DNA of 64,000 nucleotides from Nocardioides campestrisoli (GCF_013624435.2 NZ_CP061768.1:3314001-3378000), one strand, 5' to 3'; positions 34,985 through 43,990 are shown, counted from the stretch's first letter. Program-made: numbers and translations. Notes: generated by a model not told the origin, from the letters alone.

Positions 34985-36348
34985 GGATCGCGTTCCTCGG
35001 CGAGGGGTATCGCACGGCGGCCGACGAGCTCGCCACGGGCAACGACGTCCTCGCCGTCGCCGCCGAGATCCTCGCGACGAGGCTGGCCGGCTGCGCCGGC
35101 ATGGCGGGAGACGACGCCACCAGCCACGACTTCGCAGCGGCGTACGACGAGGCGGCGGGGCAGGCGCTCGACACCCTGGCCGACCTGACGGACTCCTACG
35201 GGAGCCTCGCCGTGCTGCTCACAGCCTCCGAGGCCAACCACACGGCCGCCGAGGAGGCCAGCGCGGGGCGGCCGAGCTCCGCCCGCGTGCCGGAGCCGGC
35301 GCTGAGCACCTTCACCCTCCGCGCGCTGCCGAGCGCGGCGGGTGGCGAGCCCGCCTCCCCGGGCGACGTGAAGGGCTGGATCGTCGACCAGGTCGAGGGC
35401 TTCGTCTGGCCCTCGGCGGACGTCGACGCGCTGAGGGAGGCGGCCTCCGCCTGGCAGTACGCCGCCGGGATCGTGGCCGACCTGCCCGACTACTGCCGGG
35501 CGGCCGCGGACCGCCTACAGGACGAGGTCTCCCCCGAGGTGCCGCTCGCCCTGGACGCGTTGGCCGAGCTCAGCGACCTGGCGACCGACGTGCAGGCTGA
35601 GCTGGCCGCACTGGCGCAGTCCTGCGAGGAGTACGCCGACCGGGTCGAGGGGGCCCGTCAGGCGATGCACGCCGTTCTCGAGGAGATCATCGCCATGCTC
35701 CTGGAGGGCGTGCTCTTCGCGGGCGTGCTCGCCCTGCTCGGCGGGGCCGTCGGCCTGCTCGGCGGCGCAAGCGTGGTCTCGGGCAAGATCGCCGCCAAGG
35801 CACCGAAGCTGCACGCGCTCGCGGCCTCACTCGCGGCTAGTGCCGGCTACTCGGCCAGCAGCATCCGCACGGCCGGCCAGGGGCTCACCCACAGCCAGGG
35901 TCAGCTCTTGAAGTTCGTGCGGGCGCGGGCCCGGCTGCGGGACGAGCGGGGGTCACTGGGCTGGGGACGTGCGAATTTCTCACGTTCACTGGAAGAACAC
36001 GAGTCCCTGGGAGGCCATGCTCTGGAACGCCACGTCGGTCGGGCGGTCGACGAACTCGCCAAGCGCGCGCGCGAGGAGAACCTGGCACATGCTTCGTCCT
36101 TTCGGTCAAGGGCTGACGCAGAACGCCTTGTGCACCACGCCCTTAAGAGTCGTCGCACTGAGATTGAGGACTGGCTCGGGTCCACGAAAAGGGGCCGGCG
36201 CCTCGACATCGAGATCGGGTCACCGACAGGGATCTCTGTGACACCATCCGGCGAGATCCTGGAGGCGATGAACATGAGATTGATCCTGCGTCGAAACCCC
36301 AATGATCCGTCGGACTGGTATGTCCGGACCGCTTTCCCGCAACCGTGA
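34981..36348 (+). CDS. Polymorphic toxin, type VII-like N-terminus with C-terminal RNase A-like domain
   Basis: A 455-residue predicted secreted effector. Residues 1-225 are helical and ESX-substrate-like. Residues 230-270 are a hydrophobic Gly-rich segment (LLEGVLFAGVLALLGGAVGL), common before toxin tips. Residues about 337-455 are the RNase A-like CdiA-CT domain: EEHESLGGHALERHVGRAVDELAKR with His351 and Arg362, ASSF at 371-374, and VRTAFP with Thr450. From memory, the Yersinia kristensenii toxin of this fold uses His175, Arg186, Thr276 and Tyr278; the first three align with matching spacing, but the Tyr is Phe452 here. RNA cleavage is inferred. From about 35,965 onward G+C drops to roughly 60%, suggesting an acquired tip. 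Confidence 0.82.
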   Translation: MRIAFLGEGYRTAADELATGNDVLAVAAEILATRLAGCAGMAGDDATSHDFAAAYDEAAGQALDTLADLTDSYGSLAVLLTASEANHTAAEEASAGRPSSARVPEPALSTFTLRALPSAAGGEPASPGDVKGWIVDQVEGFVWPSADVDALREAASAWQYAAGIVADLPDYCRAAADRLQDEVSPEVPLALDALAELSDLATDVQAELAALAQSCEEYADRVEGARQAMHAVLEEIIAMLLEGVLFAGVLALLGGAVGLLGGASVVSGKIAAKAPKLHALAASLAASAGYSASSIRTAGQGLTHSQGQLLKFVRARARLRDERGSLGWGRANFSRSLEEHESLGGHALERHVGRAVDELAKRAREENLAHASSFRSRADAERLVHHALKSRRTEIEDWLGSTKRGRRLDIEIGSPTGISVTPSGEILEAMNMRLILRRNPNDPSDWYVRTAFPQP

Positions 36349-36362
36349 TGCCAAGGAGACGC

Positions 36363-36647
36363 ATGGCCACCGATTTCCCTCAGCTCTGGGACTTCCTGGG
36401 GAGTTACCTGCACGAAGACTGGCGTCTGGACTACGACAGCTGGGTCGAGGCGTTCGACGACTTCAGGCACGACCTGGACCCACTCCAGTTCGTCACCGAG
36501 ATCGACCGCCTCCTGAACACCTGCGAGTCCGACGCGGAACTTCGCGCACTGCTCCTCTCCCTGGGCGCCGCTTTCGTCCCCGTCGGCGCGGACGGCAGCA
36601 CCCGCGGATGGCTCTACGAACTGCGCGCTCGAGCGCTGACGACCTAG
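36363..36647 (+). CDS. CdiI-type immunity protein (cognate to upstream toxin)
   Basis: A 94-residue CdiI_2-like immunity protein: FPQLWDFLGSYLHEDWRLDYDSW carries the H-x-DW...DY core (His17, Asp19-Trp20, Tyr24), and the C-terminus is G-WLYEL. It immediately follows the RNase A-like toxin (14-bp gap) with its own AAGGAG ribosome site at 36353-36358, so the pair is a toxin-immunity module. It should bind and block the toxin domain in the producing cell. Its TAG stop forms CTAG with the stop of the next, convergent gene. Confidence 0.85.
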   Translation: MATDFPQLWDFLGSYLHEDWRLDYDSWVEAFDDFRHDLDPLQFVTEIDRLLNTCESDAELRALLLSLGAAFVPVGADGSTRGWLYELRARALTT

Positions 36648-37051
36648 GGGAACATCGGCGACTCGAACACTTGGTCGCCCGCGCGCCGTACGACGGCGCT
36701 CACCCGGAAGTGGCGCGTCACCATGCCGATGTCCTCCAGGACCTCGGCGAGCACCTCCTCCTTGAGCGACGCCGGCAGCGCCGGTCCCAGCCACCCCTGG
36801 TCAGTCAGGCTCGTGGTCACAGCGAGGCGCAGGTCGTCCTCGCTGAAGTCGCGCTCGACGATCTCCGCCGTGGTCGTCGCCTTGTGGCTCGTCAGGCCGC
36901 CGAACCCACGGCTACAGCCGCAACCATGCTCGGGATAGAGCCTGTCGTCGTCGCACATCATCGGGAGCCAGAGCAGCTCCCCCGGCACGCACCAGGCGTA
37001 GTCCTCCTCGCTCGTCCCCTGTGTCCTCTGTGTCGCTACCAGCAGCTTCAT
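36644..37051 (-). CDS. Hypothetical protein with CxC cluster (possibly DUF7715-like)
   Basis: A 135-residue protein starting MKLLVATQRTQG. It contains WCVPGELLWLP and a metal-site-like cluster CDDDRLYPEHGCGCSRGFGGL (three Cys within 18 residues), then SHKATTTAEI. These strings recur in an actinobacterial family of unknown role that I tentatively equate with DUF7715. It is soluble and shares a CTAG double stop with the immunity gene it faces. No function is proposed. Confidence 0.6.
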   Translation of the reverse strand: MKLLVATQRTQGTSEEDYAWCVPGELLWLPMMCDDDRLYPEHGCGCSRGFGGLTSHKATTTAEIVERDFSEDDLRLAVTTSLTDQGWLGPALPASLKEEVLAEVLEDIGMVTRHFRVSAVVRRAGDQVFESPMFP

Positions 37052-37176
37052 GTCCCTACCTCCTGCTCCACGAACGTAGGGGCGTCCACCGACACGACTC
37101 CGTCCGGTCCCTCTGGCCCTTCCGCTCCGGACGACTCGGTGTCACTGTGATGTAGGTCACTTCTCGGGAGGTCCTC

Positions 37177-40100
37177 ATGCGACGTCTGGTTTCCGCAACT
37201 GCCGCCGCGGCGCTCGTCGCCGCCCTCGGGGTGGGCCTCGCGCCGGCTTCCTCCGCCGCGCCGCCCGCCGAGCCGGAGGGGGCGGACCGGCTGGACGCGT
37301 ACACGGCGACCGACGTGTCCGCCGAACAGCTGAGCGACCTCGCCCAGCGCGGCTACGACCTCACCGAGGCGCACCCCTCCGGTGACACCTCGGAGGTCGA
37401 CCTCGTCCTCACCGGCGAGGAGGCCACCGAGCTGCGTGAGCAGGGGGTGGACGTACAGCTCACCCGGGTGGCCGGCGGCCAGACGGTCCAGCAGTTCGCC
37501 GCCGAGCAGGCCGAGGACGGCTACCAGGTGTGGCGCTCCTACGACGAGCCCGGCGGCATCCGCGACCAGATGGTGCAGGCCGCGCGCCGCAATCCCGACG
37601 TGGCCAAGCTGGTCGACCTCGGGACGACGTACCAGGGCCGCCCGATCCTCGCACTCAAGGTGACTCAGGGCGCCCGGTACAAGCGTGACGGCTCCCGGCC
37701 GGCGGCCATCTTCAGCGCCACCCAGCACGCCCGCGAGTGGATCGCCACCGAGGTGACCCGGCGGCTGATGTTCAGCTACCTGGACCGCTACCGCGCCGGC
37801 GACCGGGAGGTCCGCAAGCTGCTGCGCGGCACCGAGCTGTGGTTCGTGCCGGTGCTCAACCCCGACGGCTACCAGTACACGTTCGACACCGAGCGGCTCT
37901 GGCGCAAGAACCTGCGCGACAACAACGGCGACGGCATCACCCAGGTCGGCGACGGCGTCGACCCGAACCGCAACTTCCCCTCGCACTGGGGCTACGACAA
38001 CGAGGGCTCCTCCCCCATCCCGTCCAGCCAGACCTACCGCGGGCCCTCCGCGGCATCCGAGCCGGAGACCAGGGCGGCGATGCGGCTCTTCAGGACCGCG
38101 CGTGCGGAGTTCCTGATCAACTACCACTCCAACGGCCGCTGGCTGCTCTACAACGAGGGCTGGCAGATCGGCACCCCGACCGCGGACGACCCCATCTACT
38201 ACGCGCTCTCCGGCAACCTGGACCGCCCGGCGATCGAGGGCTTCCACCCCGGTCTCTCCTCCGACGTCCTCTACGTGACCAACGGCGAGATCGACGGCTA
38301 CGCCCAGGAGGCCACCGGCACCTTGGCCTGGACGCCGGAGCTCTCGCCCGGCTGCCCCACCTGCGGGTTCGTCTTCCCCGACGACGAGCAGCTGGTCGCC
38401 GAGGAGTTCGAGCGGAACCTGCCGTTCGCCGAGTCGGTCGCCCGCTCCGCCGCCGACCCCGACGACCCGAAGTCGTCCCTGGGGATCCGGACCGAGCCCT
38501 TCTACCTGGAGAGCCCCGACCCGTACAAGCGCGGCATCCCCTCGCTCCAGCTCACCTTCACCGAGTCGTACGGCGACCCGCAGCCCGTCGCCGTGATCGC
38601 CAAGCGCAGCCTCGGCCGGGTGACCGCGAAGTGGCGGATCAACGGCAGCCGCAAGACCTACTCCGCTCCCACCCGGGAGTGGCGCGGCGGGGAGCGGTAC
38701 GGGCTCACCTCCACCCACTACCGGCAGGTGCGCGGCATCGTCCGCGGCACCAGGCCGGGCGACCGGGTCACGGTCTGGTTCGAGGCGCGCGGCAAGCGCA
38801 GCGACTCGTTCACCTACCGAGCCGTCTCCGAGAGCCGGAACAAGGTGCTGGTGATGGCGGCCGAGGACTACACCGGGACCGCGCCCGACCAGGGCGCCGG
38901 CCCGCGCTACCTCGACTACTACCTCCAGGCACTCCGCGCCAACAGGACCCGCGCGGACGTCTACGACGTGGACGCCAAGGGCCGGGTCGCCCCCGACGCG
39001 CTCGGCGTGCTCAGCCACTACGACGCGGTCGTCTGGTACACCGGCGACGACGACGTCACCCGGACCACCGGGCGCGGTGCCGGCAACGTCGACCGGCTCG
39101 CGCTCGACCAGATGCTCGAGCTGCGCGCGTTCATGAACGAGGGCGGCAAGGTGATGTACACCGGCGACCAGGCGGGCGCGCAGTACACCGGCAACCTCGG
39201 CACCCAGCTCTACGACCCGCAGGGCACCATCGCGTGCAACCCGCTGCCCGCCGGCGTCGACCCGCGCCGATGCCTGCGGCTGCGCGGCTCCGGGGACGGC
39301 GTCAACGACGTGCTGCAGTACTGGTTCGGCGGCTACCAGGCGCTGGCCGGGGACGGGCTCGACGAGAGCGGCGAGGCCTACGACGTCGCCGGGATCGACG
39401 ACCCGTTCGAGGGTCTGCGGTGGGCGATCAACGGCCCCGGGTCCGCGGACAACCAGGACGCCACGTCGTCGTTCCTGGCCACCAGCGGGCTGCTGCCGGT
39501 CGAGGAGTTCCCGCAGTTCCGCAGCTGGCCGTCGGCCCGCTGGGACAAGCCGGGCGGACCCTTCGACCCGCTCACCGGCGAGCGCTACGTTTACAGCCAG
39601 ATCGCCGACGCGTCGTACAAGCGGCTGACCCGGACGGTGACGGTGCCGGCGGGTGGCGGGACGCTCGACTTCGGGACGTCGTACGACACCGAGGGCGCGT
39701 GGGACCACGTCTTCGTCGAGGCCCGCACCGCCGGCGGGGACGACTGGACGACGCTGCCCGACGTGAACGGCCACACCACCCAGGAGACCGGCGACAGCTG
39801 CGCCGCCGGCTGGCGCGAGCTGCACCCGCAGCTCGACCGGTACCAGACGTTCGACGCGGCGACCGGGACTTGCACGCCCACCGGCACGACCGGCGAGTGG
39901 CACGCGGCGTCGGGCAACTCCGGCGGCTGGCAGGAGTGGAGCGTCGACCTCTCGCGCTGGGCGGGTCAGCAGGTGGAGGTGTCGATCTCCTACGCCAGCG
40001 ACTGGGGCACCCAGAACCTGGGCGTCTTCGTCGACGACGTGACCTACCCCGACGGGACCGGCACGTCGTTCGAGGACGGGCTGGACGGCTGGACCGTCTC

Positions 40101-40287
40101 AGGACCGCCCGCCGGCAGCGGGGCCAACGCGAACGACTGGATCGCCACCGAGGCGAGCGGCTTCCCGGTCGGAGCCGCCATCAGCACCCCGGACTCGCTG
40201 CTCCTCGGCTTCGGGTTCGAGGGGATCGCGACCGCCGCGGAGCGCAACGCCGTGATGCGGAGGGCATTGAAGCACCTGCTGCGGTGA
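37177..40287 (+). CDS. Secreted M14 zinc carboxypeptidase with large C-terminal region
   Basis: A 1036-residue exported peptidase. A signal peptide (1-28, LVAALGVGLAPASSAAPP) and a propeptide-like segment precede an M14 domain (about 115-430): SATQHAREWIA with zinc ligands His184 and Glu187, LNPDGYQYTF, VDPNRNFPSHWG, and INYHSNGRW supplying the third His. Late TPELSPGCPTCG is near the expected catalytic Glu. The C-terminal 500 residues hold a CE/Rossmann-like block (NKVLVMAAEDYTGT...DAVVWYTGDDDV) and an immune-inhibitor-A-like beta region with paired Cys. It should trim peptides outside the cell. Start is ATG 37177. Confidence 0.92.
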   Translation: MRRLVSATAAAALVAALGVGLAPASSAAPPAEPEGADRLDAYTATDVSAEQLSDLAQRGYDLTEAHPSGDTSEVDLVLTGEEATELREQGVDVQLTRVAGGQTVQQFAAEQAEDGYQVWRSYDEPGGIRDQMVQAARRNPDVAKLVDLGTTYQGRPILALKVTQGARYKRDGSRPAAIFSATQHAREWIATEVTRRLMFSYLDRYRAGDREVRKLLRGTELWFVPVLNPDGYQYTFDTERLWRKNLRDNNGDGITQVGDGVDPNRNFPSHWGYDNEGSSPIPSSQTYRGPSAASEPETRAAMRLFRTARAEFLINYHSNGRWLLYNEGWQIGTPTADDPIYYALSGNLDRPAIEGFHPGLSSDVLYVTNGEIDGYAQEATGTLAWTPELSPGCPTCGFVFPDDEQLVAEEFERNLPFAESVARSAADPDDPKSSLGIRTEPFYLESPDPYKRGIPSLQLTFTESYGDPQPVAVIAKRSLGRVTAKWRINGSRKTYSAPTREWRGGERYGLTSTHYRQVRGIVRGTRPGDRVTVWFEARGKRSDSFTYRAVSESRNKVLVMAAEDYTGTAPDQGAGPRYLDYYLQALRANRTRADVYDVDAKGRVAPDALGVLSHYDAVVWYTGDDDVTRTTGRGAGNVDRLALDQMLELRAFMNEGGKVMYTGDQAGAQYTGNLGTQLYDPQGTIACNPLPAGVDPRRCLRLRGSGDGVNDVLQYWFGGYQALAGDGLDESGEAYDVAGIDDPFEGLRWAINGPGSADNQDATSSFLATSGLLPVEEFPQFRSWPSARWDKPGGPFDPLTGERYVYSQIADASYKRLTRTVTVPAGGGTLDFGTSYDTEGAWDHVFVEARTAGGDDWTTLPDVNGHTTQETGDSCAAGWRELHPQLDRYQTFDAATGTCTPTGTTGEWHAASGNSGGWQEWSVDLSRWAGQQVEVSISYASDWGTQNLGVFVDDVTYPDGTGTSFEDGLDGWTVSGPPAGSGANANDWIATEASGFPVGAAISTPDSLLLGFGFEGIATAAERNAVMRRALKHLLR

Positions 40288-40339
40288 CCCTGTGGAAAGC
40301 GTCGACACGGCGGTGCCGTTCTTCGCCATGCTTCCCCTC

Positions 40340-40951
40340 ATGAACCTTCGATTCCGCACCCGCCAGTCCGCCCCGTTCAGCGGGGGTCGCCCGCCGCGGC
40401 ACGCCTCCTCGTTCCCCGACCAGGAGACCGCTGAGAAGCTGGTCGCCCACGCCGTCGAGGCGCACGCCGAGGAAGTCGCGAGCTGGCTCGCCGGCGGCGG
40501 CCGATGGCTCGTCCTTGACGCCACCTTCGACCGCCCGAGCGGGCGCTCCGCCTCCGAGCGCGGGGTCGAGGAGGTCAGCGGGGTCCGCGTGGTCCTGGCC
40601 CGGGACGCCAAGATGCCCGACGGGTTCCGCGTGCACACCTGCTATCCGCAGGCGGCTCGTAGCCCGCACACGCCGCTACCGACGCTGCGGCACCTTGTGG
40701 GCGCCTACTTCCACCAGGACTGGGACACCGACTACCGCGAGTACCCCCGCGCGCTCGACGCCTTCCTGCGCGACTCCCCCGACCTGGCCACCCCGCTGGT
40801 CGACGAGCTGGCCAAGGTCCGCGGGCTCTCCGAGTCCGAGCTCGACGCCATGCTCGACCTGCTCGGCTGCCAGTTCGTCCTGCTCGAGGGCGAGACCTGG
40901 CACGAATGGCTCGACGACCTCACGCGCCGGCTGATCACACAACGTCCCTAG
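40340..40951 (+). CDS. Truncated RNase A-like domain fused to CdiI immunity domain (copy 2, solitary)
   Basis: A 203-residue paralogue of the gene at 34388. Residues about 22-103 (HASSF...VHTCYP, Thr100 and Tyr102) are the C-terminal part of an RNase A-like toxin fold without the His/Arg segment; residues about 112-195 are CdiI-like (GAYFHQDWDTDYREYP...GETWHEWLDDL). The two copies are near-identical around KDAKMPDGFRVHT and RALATFLRDSPDLA-type stretches. The leader CCCTGTGGA...TTCGCCATGCT has the same 52-bp spacing to ATG as at 34336-34388. No toxin gene follows. ATG 40328 is an alternative start. Stop shares CTAG with the convergent acyl-CoA dehydrogenase. Confidence 0.77.
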   Translation: MNLRFRTRQSAPFSGGRPPRHASSFPDQETAEKLVAHAVEAHAEEVASWLAGGGRWLVLDATFDRPSGRSASERGVEEVSGVRVVLARDAKMPDGFRVHTCYPQAARSPHTPLPTLRHLVGAYFHQDWDTDYREYPRALDAFLRDSPDLATPLVDELAKVRGLSESELDAMLDLLGCQFVLLEGETWHEWLDDLTRRLITQRP

Positions 40952-42723
40952 AGCCAGTCGGGGTCCAGGTCGAGCGTTGTCCGGTCCCCGGAGGCGAGCA
41001 GATCGAGCATCGGTCCCACCTTGGGCAGCTCGCGGCCGAAGAAGTACGCCGCGGCGGCGCGCTTGCCGTCGGCGAAGGCGCCCTCGCGTCCCTCGGCGAC
41101 CAGGAGTTGCTCCAGCCAGAGCCAGGCCACGACCACGTGCCCGGTGGCCTCGAGGTAGGCGGTGGCGTCGGCCAGGATCTCGGCCGGCGTGCCTCGGCCG
41201 GCGACCTGGGCGGTCACCTCGAGCAGGCGGTCCAGGACGGCGTCCAGCTGGGTCGCGTAGTCATGGCCTGCCGCCCGGGCGGTGGTCGCCCGGATCCGCT
41301 CGGCGAGCAGGCCGAGCCCGGCGCCGCCGTCGAGCAGGACCTTGCGGCCCAGCAGGTCCTGGGCCTGGATGCCGTGGGTGCCCTCGTGGATCGGGTTGAG
41401 CCGGTTGTCGCGGTAGTGCTGCTCCACGTCGAAGTCGCGGGTGTAGCCCGCGCCCCCGAGCACCTGGATGGCCAGGTCGTTGGCGGTCAGGCACCACTGC
41501 GAGGGCCAGCTCTTGGCGATCGGGGTGAGCACGCCGAGCAGCTTCTCCGCGGCGCGCACCTGGTCGGCGTCCTCGACCGAGGCGATGTCGTCGACCAGCC
41601 GCGCGCAGTAGAGGTTGAGCGCGAGGGCGCCCTCGACGTACGACTTCTGGGCGAGCAGCATCCGGCGTACGTCGGGGTGGTCGACCAGCGGGACCTGCGG
41701 GGTGTCGGGCGTGGCGCCGGCGGGGCGGCCCTGGAGCCGGTCGCGGGCGTAGGCCAGCGACTTGAGGTAGCCGGTGTAGCCCAGCGCGGTGGCGCCCAGG
41801 CCGACGCCGATCCGCGCCTCGTTCATCATCGTGAACATCGCCGGGAGCCCGCGGTTGAGCTCGCCCACCAGGTAGCCGACGGCACCGGGTCGGCCGCCCG
41901 GCGTGTAGGCGCCATCGCCGAGCACCGGCGCGGTGTTGACGGTGCCGCGGAAGCCCATCTTGTGGTTGATCCCGGCGAGCACCACGTCGTTGCGCTCGCC
42001 GACCGAGCCGTCCTCGTCGACCAGGTACTTGGGCACCAGGAAGAGCGAGACACCCTTGGTGCCGGCCGGGGCGCCCGGGGTGCGCGCGAGCACCAGGTGG
42101 ACGATGTTCTCGCCCATCTCGTGGTCGCCGCCGGAGATCCACATCTTGCGGCCGAACAGCCGGTAGCTGCCGTCGTCCTGGGGCTCGGCCCGGGTGGTGA
42201 TGTCGGCCAGGTTGGAGCCGGCGTGCGGCTCGGAGAGCGCCATCGTGCCGAAGAACCGACCCTCGACCATCGGCCGCACGTAGCGCTCCACCTGCTCGGG
42301 GGTGCCGTGCACGGTGAGCAGGTTGGCGTTGGCCATCGTGAGCAGGGCGTAGCCGGTGGTGCCGACGTTGGCGGCGTGGAACCACGCCATCGCGGCGTTG
42401 AAGACCGAGGTCGGCAGCTGGAGGCCGCCGACCGACTCGGGCAGCGGGGCGGCCAGGAAGCCTGCGTCGGCAAACGCGCGCAGCGCGGGCTCGACCTCGG
42501 GCACCAGCTCGACCTTCTCGCCGTCGAAGCGCGGCTCCTCCAGGTCGGCCTTGCGGTTGTGCGGCGCGAACGCACCGGTGGCGATCTGCTCGGCCAGACC
42601 CAGCAGGTCCTCGACGGTGTCGCGCGAGTGGTCGGCGTACCGCGGGCGCTCGAAGAGACGCTCGGTGCCGAGCCAGTCGAACAGCAGGAACTGCAGGTCG
42701 GCGCGGGACATGATCTGGCTCAT
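40948..42723 (-). CDS. Acyl-CoA dehydrogenase
   Basis: FAD-dependent desaturase of acyl-CoA thioesters (beta-oxidation type), 591 residues, longer than the 380 of short forms and like FadE5/DMSP-lyase-like ACADs with an extra C-terminal domain. Visible: TMALSEPHAGSNLADITTRA (FAD/substrate loop), KMWISGGDHEMGENIVHLVLART, and CARLVDDIAS...QVLGGAGYTRDFDVEQHYRDNRLNPIHEGT, where Glu in the last string fits the catalytic base position of this subgroup. Chain-length preference is not apparent. Electron-transfer flavoprotein genes are not adjacent. Confidence 0.93.
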   Translation of the reverse strand: MSQIMSRADLQFLLFDWLGTERLFERPRYADHSRDTVEDLLGLAEQIATGAFAPHNRKADLEEPRFDGEKVELVPEVEPALRAFADAGFLAAPLPESVGGLQLPTSVFNAAMAWFHAANVGTTGYALLTMANANLLTVHGTPEQVERYVRPMVEGRFFGTMALSEPHAGSNLADITTRAEPQDDGSYRLFGRKMWISGGDHEMGENIVHLVLARTPGAPAGTKGVSLFLVPKYLVDEDGSVGERNDVVLAGINHKMGFRGTVNTAPVLGDGAYTPGGRPGAVGYLVGELNRGLPAMFTMMNEARIGVGLGATALGYTGYLKSLAYARDRLQGRPAGATPDTPQVPLVDHPDVRRMLLAQKSYVEGALALNLYCARLVDDIASVEDADQVRAAEKLLGVLTPIAKSWPSQWCLTANDLAIQVLGGAGYTRDFDVEQHYRDNRLNPIHEGTHGIQAQDLLGRKVLLDGGAGLGLLAERIRATTARAAGHDYATQLDAVLDRLLEVTAQVAGRGTPAEILADATAYLEATGHVVVAWLWLEQLLVAEGREGAFADGKRAAAAYFFGRELPKVGPMLDLLASGDRTTLDLDPDWL

Positions 42724-42804
42724 CGCCGCAGGCTACTTGCCTACTGGGAAGTACTCCCCGAGGGTGTGCCCACCCTTTCAATTCTCGGGAAAGAAGGATC
42801 TGTC

Positions 42805-43977
42805 GTGACCTCACGTCGTCTTCCGGCGCTCACCCTCGCCGGGGCACTCGCCCTCAGCATCACCGGCCTCGCCATCGGCTCACCCGCCACGGCCAAGCCG
42901 ATCAACTCCCACTGCGGCACCGAGGCCGGCGGCAACTCCGCCGGGTTCGTCAACCACTCCCAGCTCACCTCCGCGCTCGACAAGGTCGAGCGCACCAGCA
43001 AGGGCAACGTCGAGGTCGACGTCATCGGCCGGAGCAACGAGGGCCGCGCGATCTACTCCGCCCGGGTCGGCACCGGCGACACGGTGATGCTCGTGCAGTC
43101 CCAGATCCACGGCAACGAGAACCACGGCACCGAGGCGCTGCTCAACATGCTGCAGCAGCTCGGCGGCAACAGCCCGGCCGCGCAGGCGACCCGTGAGGGC
43201 ATCACCATCGTCGCGATCCCGCGGCTCAACGTCGACGGTGGGGAGCACCAGCACCGGCAGAACGACCAGAGCTGGGCGCAGACGGTCGCGCGGTTCCCGC
43301 AGCTGGCCGGCGCGCAGCCCGCGTGGAACTACAACGCGAACGTCCCCGGCTTCGACACCAACCGCGACTTCAACCCCGACCTCGACTACGTGCCCCAGGC
43401 CTCGGACTTCCCCGGAGACAGCGGGTCGGTCGGCTGGTACCTGACCCCGGAGGCGCAGACCGTGCGTGAGGTCTACCGCGACCTGGAGCAGGAGTTCGGC
43501 ACCGTCGACTACTTCGTCGACCTGCACAACCAGGGTCCGTGCTACCTCGTCGAGGGCACGAACCGGCTCTCCACCCTGTCGATCTCCGGGCGCTTCATCG
43601 CCGACCCCGCCGAGCACGGCACCTGGCCCGAGTTCGACTACGACGCGTCGCGCCGCGCGAACGTCGCGATCTACGACGCCCTGAAGGACCGCGCCGGCAA
43701 CGGCTCGGGCTTCGGTGACGTCACCCTCTACCCGCAGGACACCGACCTGCCCGGCACCGCGCTCGGCTCGTTCGCCCTGCGCGGCAGCGCCACCGTGCTC
43801 TTCGAGACCAGCTCGCAGACGCAGTCCACCGGCCTCAAGGGCAACGGGATGCTCACCAAGCAGGTCGAGATCGGGCTCCAGGGCCTCATCGACGCGATCG
43901 TCGACGGGACCGTGAACTCGATCGACCCGAACACGTACGAGGCGATCCCGAACCGGATGCCGGTGCCGCGCAGCTGA
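42805..43977 (+). CDS. Secreted M14-family zinc carboxypeptidase (second)
   Basis: A 390-residue exported M14 peptidase. The signal peptide covers about residues 1-30 (LTLAGALALSITGLAIGSPATA). Zinc ligands are in QIHGNENHGTEALL (H-x-x-E), with the usual RLNVDGG, FDTNRDFN and the third His in VDLHNQGPCY; FETSSQTQ near residue 335 supplies the candidate catalytic Glu. It lacks the big C-terminal region of the M14 protein at 37177. Start GTG 42805 follows AAGAAGGATC. A strong terminator hairpin follows at 43991. Confidence 0.92.
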   Translation: MTSRRLPALTLAGALALSITGLAIGSPATAKPINSHCGTEAGGNSAGFVNHSQLTSALDKVERTSKGNVEVDVIGRSNEGRAIYSARVGTGDTVMLVQSQIHGNENHGTEALLNMLQQLGGNSPAAQATREGITIVAIPRLNVDGGEHQHRQNDQSWAQTVARFPQLAGAQPAWNYNANVPGFDTNRDFNPDLDYVPQASDFPGDSGSVGWYLTPEAQTVREVYRDLEQEFGTVDYFVDLHNQGPCYLVEGTNRLSTLSISGRFIADPAEHGTWPEFDYDASRRANVAIYDALKDRAGNGSGFGDVTLYPQDTDLPGTALGSFALRGSATVLFETSSQTQSTGLKGNGMLTKQVEIGLQGLIDAIVDGTVNSIDPNTYEAIPNRMPVPRS

Positions 43978-43990
43978 CCCCAGCGCTGCT

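Noticed and set aside
37177..43977. The two M14 peptidases as processing proteases of the toxin island
   Set aside because: They are typical secreted nutritional peptidases with their own starts and terminator; only proximity links them.
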